From assembly GCF_000469135.2 (NCBI RefSeq), contig NZ_CP048117.1:1277501-1341500 (forward strand): a DNA stretch of 64,000 nucleotides, read 5' to 3'. Under the pieces are notes generated by a model. That model was not told where the DNA came from. It ran no database searches and saw only the letters and a list, made by a program, of their open reading frames with translations. Below, one piece after another: positions 59,481 to 64,000 of the stretch; the stretch's first letter is position 1, and each line of letters begins with the position of its first letter. Source of the stretch: Bacillus sp. SB49 (GTDB lineage: Bacteria > Bacillota > Bacilli > Bacillales > Halobacillaceae). The translations under genes and the position numbers were made by a program.

Positions 59481-60425
59481 ATGAAAGCTAAACATCTGCG
59501 TTCTAGATGGCTAGGACTACTTCCACTAAGCCTGGTATTGTTCCTGAGCGGCTGTGGGCAAATGACTGTGCTTAACCCGAAAGGTCCAGTGGCGGAAAGC
59601 CAGAAAGATCTAATCGTATATTCCTTATGGTTCATGCTTGGAATTGTCGTGGTTGTTTTTGCACTATTTGCGTATATGGTCATCAAGTACCGCGATCGTC
59701 CTGGTCGAGGCGATAAGGACTATGCTCCGAACCTTCACGGTAACACAGCTATTGAAGTTGTTTGGACAGTTATTCCGATCATTATCGTTACATTACTATC
59801 GATCCCGACGGTCACTACATTGTTCGACCTGGAGAAACCTCCAGAACCTGCTGCAGGAGAAGAGGCGAAAGAACCTCTGGTCGTTTATGCGACAGCAGCG
59901 GATTGGAAATGGTTCTTCAGTTATCCGGAACAGGACATTGAAACAGTGAACTACTTACACATTCCGACGGATCGTCCGATCGAATTCCGATTGACATCCG
60001 CAGACTCCATGTCCGCACTTTGGATCCCGGCACTCGGTGGTCAGAAGTACAACATGGCAGGAATGATGACGAAGCTTTATCTTCAGGCAGATGAAGAAGG
60101 GGTCTACGATGGACGTAACTCCAACTTCAACGGAGAAGGTTTCGCAGCACAGACGTTCAAAGTTCATGCGGAAAGCGAAGAGAACTTTAACAGCTGGGTC
60201 AGCGATATCCAGAACGAGTCTCCGGAACTTACACAGGATCAATACAATGATTTGGTCAAACCTGGTCTGACAGACAAATCATCTTATTCCTCTACGCACT
60301 TGGAATTTGTTGATCACGGTACACATGAAGGAGCGTCTTACGTCGTTGACAGATACTTCGATCTTTATGGAGAGAAGCTGCACTTAGGTAACGACGAGGT
60401 TGAAACACAAGAAACATTCGATTAA
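59481..60425 (+). CDS. qoxA: aa3-type menaquinol oxidase subunit II
   Basis: 314 residues from ATG at 59481 (AGGAGGG upstream). A lipobox, F-L-S-G-C (about 18-22), two helices (about 45-66 and 88-106) and a cupredoxin-like extracellular domain follow. There is no C-S-x-x-C-G-x-x-H CuA motif, so electrons come from quinol rather than cytochrome c. This is the aa3-600 type oxidase of Bacillaceae, a proton-pumping terminal oxidase. First gene of qoxABCD. Confidence 0.92.
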   Translation: MKAKHLRSRWLGLLPLSLVLFLSGCGQMTVLNPKGPVAESQKDLIVYSLWFMLGIVVVVFALFAYMVIKYRDRPGRGDKDYAPNLHGNTAIEVVWTVIPIIIVTLLSIPTVTTLFDLEKPPEPAAGEEAKEPLVVYATAADWKWFFSYPEQDIETVNYLHIPTDRPIEFRLTSADSMSALWIPALGGQKYNMAGMMTKLYLQADEEGVYDGRNSNFNGEGFAAQTFKVHAESEENFNSWVSDIQNESPELTQDQYNDLVKPGLTDKSSYSSTHLEFVDHGTHEGASYVVDRYFDLYGEKLHLGNDEVETQETFD

Positions 60426-60443
60426 GAAAGCAGGTGAGAGGAC

Positions 60444-62384
60444 ATGCACATTACTGATATATTAGTCACCGGCGAACCGCTTATTTACGGCGCTATGGTG
60501 TCGATTGCACTCGTTTCGATCGCAATCGTCTTCGTATTGACGTATTTCAAGAAATGGGGCTGGCTTTGGCGTGAATGGTTGACTACCGTCGACCATAAGA
60601 AAATCGGAATCATGTACATCCTGGCTGCACTGCTCATGTTATTCCGTGGTGGTGTCGACGCCTTAATGATGAGGATCCAGCTTGCTTTTCCAGGGCTTGG
60701 ATTCCTAGATTCCCAACACTATAATGAAATCTTTACGACACACGGTACGATCATGATCATCTTCATGGCGATGCCGTTCCTTATCGGTTTGATGAACATT
60801 ATCGTTCCATTGCAAATCGGAGCACGTGACTTCGCGTTCCCTTATTTGAACGCTGTCAGCTTCTGGTCGTTTGCATTCGGAGCTATTCTATTCAACATTT
60901 CCTTCGTCATCGGGGGATCACCGGACGCTGGTTGGACAAGTTACACACCGCTTGCAGGTGCGGCAATGAGTCCAGGACCGGGTCAGAACTTCTACTTGAT
61001 GGGCTTACAGCTCTCGGGTATCGGTACATTGGGTACCGGAATCAACTTGATGGTAACCATCCTTAAGATGCGTGCCCCTGGTATGAAACTGTTCCATATG
61101 CCGATCTTCACTTGGTCGACATTGGTTACATGTTTCATCATCGTGTTCGCATTCCCAATCCTTACAGTAGCGCTTGCGCTGCTTACAATCGACCGTATCT
61201 TCGGTGCTCAGTTCTTCACATTAACCGGAGAAGGACTGCCGATGATGTGGGCGAACTTATTCTGGATGTGGGGACACCCTGAGGTTTACATCGTTATTCT
61301 GCCGGCATTCGGTATCTTCTCCGAAGTCATTGCGGCTTTCGCGAAGAAACGATTGTTCGGTTACAACGCCATGGTTTGGTCCATGATCATTATTGCACTA
61401 CTAAGTTTCCTTGTTTGGGTACACCACTTCTTCACGATGGGAGCAGGCGCGTTCGTAAACTCCGTCTTCTCTGTATCGACGATGTTGATCGCTGTACCAA
61501 CAGGGGTTAAAATCTTTAACTGGCTTGCGACATTGTACAAGTCGAAAATCGAAATTACCGTACCGATGCTTTGGTCTCTATCCTTCATTCCGAGTTTCGT
61601 ACTCGGCGGGGTGACAGGGGTTATGCTCGGTATGGCAGCAGCGGACTACCAGTTCCATAACTCTTACTTCCTGATCGCGCACTTCCACTACGTGCTGATC
61701 GCCGGAACAGTCTTCGGTTGTTTCGCAGGTTTGACTTACTGGTATCCGAAGATGTTCGGTCACAAGATGAACGAACGTCTCGGGAAATGGGCATTCTGGT
61801 TGTTCTTTGCCGGCTTCCATGTCTGCTTCTTCCCGCAGTATTTCCTAGGTTTGGATGGAATGCCTCGTCGTTTGTTCATCACAAACGTAGTCGAGTGGCT
61901 TCCATTGAACGTCATCTCTACTGTCGGTGCATTTGGAATGGGACTTGGTTTCATCGTCTTCGTTTACAACGTTTACTACAGCTACCGCTATGCAGAACGT
62001 GAAACAAGCGGCGACTCCTGGGGCCATGGACGTACGCTTGAGTGGTCTACGACAACTCCTGTACCGTTCTATAACTTTGCTACCGTACCATACGTCGATC
62101 GTATCGACCCGTATGAGCGCATGAGAGAAGAAGGTCAAACGACATTCGACGAATCGAAATTGAAGCCGATCCACATGCCGAGTTACACCGGGCAGCCGAT
62201 CATCATGATGACATTCCTGTTCATCGGAAGCTTCGGTCTCGTCTTCGAGTGGATGCCTGTGGCGATCTTCGGTCTTGTTGGTGGTGTGATCATGATGATC
62301 ATCCGTTCCTTCGACTACGATGACGGTTACTATGTAAGCGTCGATGAAGTGAAACGCATCGAGCGAAAAGCGAGGGGGTTATGA
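60444..62384 (+). CDS. qoxB: aa3-type menaquinol oxidase subunit I
   Basis: 646 residues with about 14 helices. MWGHPEVYIVILPAFG carries the CuB histidine and the cross-linked Tyr, HHFF has the other CuB histidines, and HFHYVLIAG near residue 410 holds the heme a3 and heme a ligands. This is the catalytic subunit that reduces O2 to water and pumps protons. AGCAGGTGAGAGG precedes the ATG, 18 bases after qoxA. Confidence 0.95.
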   Translation: MHITDILVTGEPLIYGAMVSIALVSIAIVFVLTYFKKWGWLWREWLTTVDHKKIGIMYILAALLMLFRGGVDALMMRIQLAFPGLGFLDSQHYNEIFTTHGTIMIIFMAMPFLIGLMNIIVPLQIGARDFAFPYLNAVSFWSFAFGAILFNISFVIGGSPDAGWTSYTPLAGAAMSPGPGQNFYLMGLQLSGIGTLGTGINLMVTILKMRAPGMKLFHMPIFTWSTLVTCFIIVFAFPILTVALALLTIDRIFGAQFFTLTGEGLPMMWANLFWMWGHPEVYIVILPAFGIFSEVIAAFAKKRLFGYNAMVWSMIIIALLSFLVWVHHFFTMGAGAFVNSVFSVSTMLIAVPTGVKIFNWLATLYKSKIEITVPMLWSLSFIPSFVLGGVTGVMLGMAAADYQFHNSYFLIAHFHYVLIAGTVFGCFAGLTYWYPKMFGHKMNERLGKWAFWLFFAGFHVCFFPQYFLGLDGMPRRLFITNVVEWLPLNVISTVGAFGMGLGFIVFVYNVYYSYRYAERETSGDSWGHGRTLEWSTTTPVPFYNFATVPYVDRIDPYERMREEGQTTFDESKLKPIHMPSYTGQPIIMMTFLFIGSFGLVFEWMPVAIFGLVGGVIMMIIRSFDYDDGYYVSVDEVKRIERKARGL

Positions 62385-62385
62385 T

Positions 62386-62991
62386 ATGGCTGCAGAAGAA
62401 TTGAAAACAGGTCCATTAGAATACCGGACGCAAGAAGGACAGATGAGTATTCTCGGATTTTGGATTTTCCTTGGAGCCGAAGTCGTACTTTTCTCTACGC
62501 TGTTCGCAACGTATGCCGTCCTATTCGGCCGTACAGCTGATGCACCGACACCTGGTGAGTTGTTCGAGCCAGGCATCGTGTTAATCATGACGTTCCTGCT
62601 TTTGGTGAGTAGTTTCACGTGTGGACTTGCGATTCACCAAATGCGTAAAGGGAATGTCAAAGGCATGACGTTATGGATGATCATAACGCTTGCCCTTGGT
62701 TTAGGATTCCTTGGATTCGAAATCTTCGAGTTCTTCCATTATACGCACGAAGGCGCGACACTGCAGTCGGCTGCCTTCTGGTCAGCATTCTTCGTCCTTG
62801 CCGGAACCCACGGGCTTCACGTAACCCTTGGTATCGGATGGGCGATCGGACTTCTGATTCAACTAAGAAAACGCGGACTTACAACTAAGACAAGTCGAAA
62901 ATTCTTTATCGTCAGTTTGTACTGGCACTTCCTGGACGTTGTGTGGATCTTCATCTTCACAGCTGTCTATCTGATAGGGATGGTGGTCTAG
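62386..62991 (+). CDS. qoxC: aa3-type menaquinol oxidase subunit III
   Basis: 201 residues with five helices, the usual form of quinol oxidase subunit III. MSILGFWIFLGAEVVLFSTLFATYAV at the start and LYWHFLDVVWIFIFTAVYL at the end are diagnostic. It stabilises the catalytic core and lines the oxygen path. Its ATG is one base after the qoxB stop and the GGGGG site lies in the qoxB end, so translation is coupled. Confidence 0.93.
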   Translation: MAAEELKTGPLEYRTQEGQMSILGFWIFLGAEVVLFSTLFATYAVLFGRTADAPTPGELFEPGIVLIMTFLLLVSSFTCGLAIHQMRKGNVKGMTLWMIITLALGLGFLGFEIFEFFHYTHEGATLQSAAFWSAFFVLAGTHGLHVTLGIGWAIGLLIQLRKRGLTTKTSRKFFIVSLYWHFLDVVWIFIFTAVYLIGMVV

Positions 62992-63378
62992 ATGGCAGAT
63001 ACGTCAAAGAAAGTACCGACTAGTCACGTAATAGGATTCTTGTTATCCGTCGTTATGACGCTTGTCGCTGCTTGGGCAGCAATCAATTCCGACCTTCCAG
63101 TTGCAGTGATCATTTCAGGTATTCTGATTCTGGCGCTGCTTCAGGCTGGTGTTCAGTTGTTCATGTTCATGCACATCACAGAAAAGGGCAGCGGTGGCGG
63201 TCATGTTCCATGGAATATGATGTTCCACGGTTTCGCTCTTGCTGCGATTCTCGTAGCAGGTTCCTTATTCACGATGTCCTTCGGGTTCCAACACGGGGAA
63301 CACGGAGACCACGGGGACATGGAAAACATGAATCACGAGGAAATGAATATGGACAGTGGAGAACACAGCGGGCATTAA
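62992..63378 (+). CDS. qoxD: aa3-type menaquinol oxidase subunit IV
   Basis: 128 residues with three helices: HVIGFLLSVVMTLVAAWAAI, VAVIISGILILALLQAGVQLFMFMH and a third near 75-93, followed by a His/Glu/Met-rich tail of about 30 residues. That tail (HGEHGDHGDMENMNHEEMNMDS-like) is unusual in its histidine and methionine density and could bind metal. The ATG immediately follows the qoxC stop. Confidence 0.9.
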   Translation: MADTSKKVPTSHVIGFLLSVVMTLVAAWAAINSDLPVAVIISGILILALLQAGVQLFMFMHITEKGSGGGHVPWNMMFHGFALAAILVAGSLFTMSFGFQHGEHGDHGDMENMNHEEMNMDSGEHSGH

Positions 63379-63402
63379 TACATCAAACAGGGGGAGAAAG
63401 TA

Positions 63403-63630
63403 ATGGAACAGAAACAGCAGATGGACAATGAGCAGGCACCAATGATCGGAGGCTTGCAGTGGAAGCATATGATCGGGTTTGTTCTATGTGTCGTATTGGC
63501 GGCTTTCTCTCTTACAGGTGCGATGTATTCTCATTATGAACCGACTTTCGTTCTCTATATCCTGAGCGGTGTCGCTTTTGTTCAGGCGATGATTCAGCTG
63601 TTCAAAGCGCAGCCGATCGAGGATCAATAA
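63403..63630 (+). CDS. Small COX4-like membrane protein after qoxD
   Basis: 75 residues with two helices. KHMIGFVLCVVLAAFSLTGA and FVLYILSGVAFVQAMIQLFKA align by eye with helices 1 and 2 of QoxD (H-x-I-G-F-x-L-x-V-V and A-x-x-Q-A-x-x-Q-L-F). It therefore looks like a short paralogue of subunit IV without the third helix. GGGGGAGAAAG precedes the ATG, 24 bases after qoxD, and the operon terminator follows it. Role unknown; assembly or an accessory subunit is plausible. Confidence 0.7.
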   Translation: MEQKQQMDNEQAPMIGGLQWKHMIGFVLCVVLAAFSLTGAMYSHYEPTFVLYILSGVAFVQAMIQLFKAQPIEDQ

Positions 63631-63636
63631 CAGAAA

Positions 63637-63673
63637 GGCCTCTTCCTTAATAGTAAGGAAGAGGCTTTTTTTT
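63637..63673 (+). terminator. Terminator of the qox operon
   Basis: GCCTCTTCCTTA (63639-63650 region) pairs with TAAGGAAGAGGC around ATAG, followed by eight T. Confidence 0.9.
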
Positions 63674-63778
63674 ATGGAGAGGGGCGTGCTGCAAAAAAAG
63701 AACGCTTTTTGCGCGCGTCAGGCAGTCTTCTTGAAGCTTTCCTCTTCCAACTTTAATTCGCTTTTCTTTTTCTCCCAT

Positions 63779-63815
63779 AAAAGACCCCTTACCGGCAGGC
63801 GGTAAGGGGTCTTTT
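63779..63815 (-). terminator. Terminator of the right-edge minus-strand gene
   Basis: AAAAGACCCCTTACC (63779-63793) pairs perfectly with GGTAAGGGGTCTTTT (63801-63815), giving T-runs on both strands. Confidence 0.85.
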
Positions 63816-63827
63816 CACTTCGCTGAA

Positions 63828-64000
63828 TTATATTTTGTCCGGCGCTTCGATTTTCTCTTGAAGTGCCTGTTTGTAGATCGGGCCTTCTTTGACGGTTGCT
63901 ATGAAGAACATCACCCATCCGATATGTGTACCGATGAGGGCGAGGTAGAACATCGTCCATGTCGGTGAGAATGCGGTAGGTGTTGTATAAAGGAGTACTT
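63828..64000 (-). CDS. Membrane protein, 5' end outside the window
   Basis: Reading the minus strand from the window's right end, 57 codons are open before TAA at 63828-63830. They encode a hydrophobic helix (TMFYLALIGTHIGWVMFFIA), then a polar amphipathic C-terminus (TVKEGPIYKQALQEKIEAPDKI). A terminator follows 12 bases downstream. The rest of the gene lies outside, so the family cannot be named. Confidence 0.65.
   Translation of the reverse strand, partial: VLLYTTPTAFSPTWTMFYLALIGTHIGWVMFFIATVKEGPIYKQALQEKIEAPDKI

Noticed and set aside
63718-63960. An 80-codon minus-strand frame at the right edge
   Set aside because: It lies in another frame over the partial membrane gene, whose hydrophobic helix and stop-plus-terminator are far more convincing.
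1-64000. CRISPR arrays, tRNA or rRNA genes
   Set aside because: No regularly spaced repeats and no cloverleaf or rRNA-like conserved blocks were noticed in reading.

Overview
The window reads as chromosomal DNA from a low-to-mid G+C, Gram-positive, endospore-forming member of the Bacillaceae. A marine or halophilic genus such as Halobacillus or Pontibacillus is my inference. The support is a Spo0M sporulation-control protein, class III fructose-1,6-bisphosphatase, Amj-type lipid II flippase, aa3-600-type menaquinol oxidase, a BCCT transporter, a NaChBac-like sodium channel, strong AGGAGG-type ribosome binding sites and many TTG/GTG starts. No rRNA, tRNA or CRISPR array was seen. Function calls come from reading motifs and from memory of families; no database search was run.

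Layout. 1-9.9 kb: a left-edge partial gene, a minus-strand DUF5819 / HTTM / transglutaminase-like operon, a small secreted protein, fbp, a voltage-gated sodium channel, small membrane proteins, a GNAT acetyltransferase and a MOSC protein. 9.9-16.2 kb: a GlpP/YgcP-type antiterminator divergent from an SDR dehydrogenase - FGGY kinase - FAD oxidoreductase - BCCT transporter operon. That operon has a near-consensus promoter and a leader terminator, so it looks like a catabolic unit controlled by antitermination. 16.2-18.7 kb: an AT-rich island with two TTG-started exported proteins and decayed small genes. 18.7-29.4 kb: mostly small accessory genes (nucleotidyltransferase, HelD, DJ-1/PfpI, GNATs, hydrolase, DUF1259, AAA ATPase, methyltransferase) and a DsbA-like thiol oxidoreductase.

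29.4-34.7 kb: a BlaI / M56 peptidase / DoxX cluster with three BlaI-type palindromes, one facing the dsbA-like gene, then an esterase, an orphan Imm5-like protein and Spo0M. 34.7-43.9 kb: a MacB-type ABC transporter with its own PadR regulator and two palindromic operators, then small enzymes, Amj and an HTH protein. 43.9-48.5 kb: a Fur-regulated iron-siderophore binding protein and fused permease, dapF and a YjbQ-like protein. 48.6-48.9 kb: a compact type I toxin-antitoxin locus of the holin-like toxin family. 49-53.3 kb: a YeeE/YedE transporter and a zinc-ribbon membrane protein paired with an anchored trypsin-like protease. 53.3-54.8 kb: an IS3-family element inserted precisely into the loop of the protease gene's terminator. 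55.3-64 kb: flavin amine oxidase, SIMPL protein, ZupT, a YgjP-like protein lacking its catalytic motif, and the qoxABCD operon with an extra small COX4-like gene, ending in a right-edge partial membrane protein.

The best candidates for new biology are the antitermination-controlled operon of unknown substrate, the BlaI-type regulon without a beta-lactamase, the type I toxin-antitoxin locus, and the IS insertion into a terminator loop. I did not find one large, clearly new multi-gene system.
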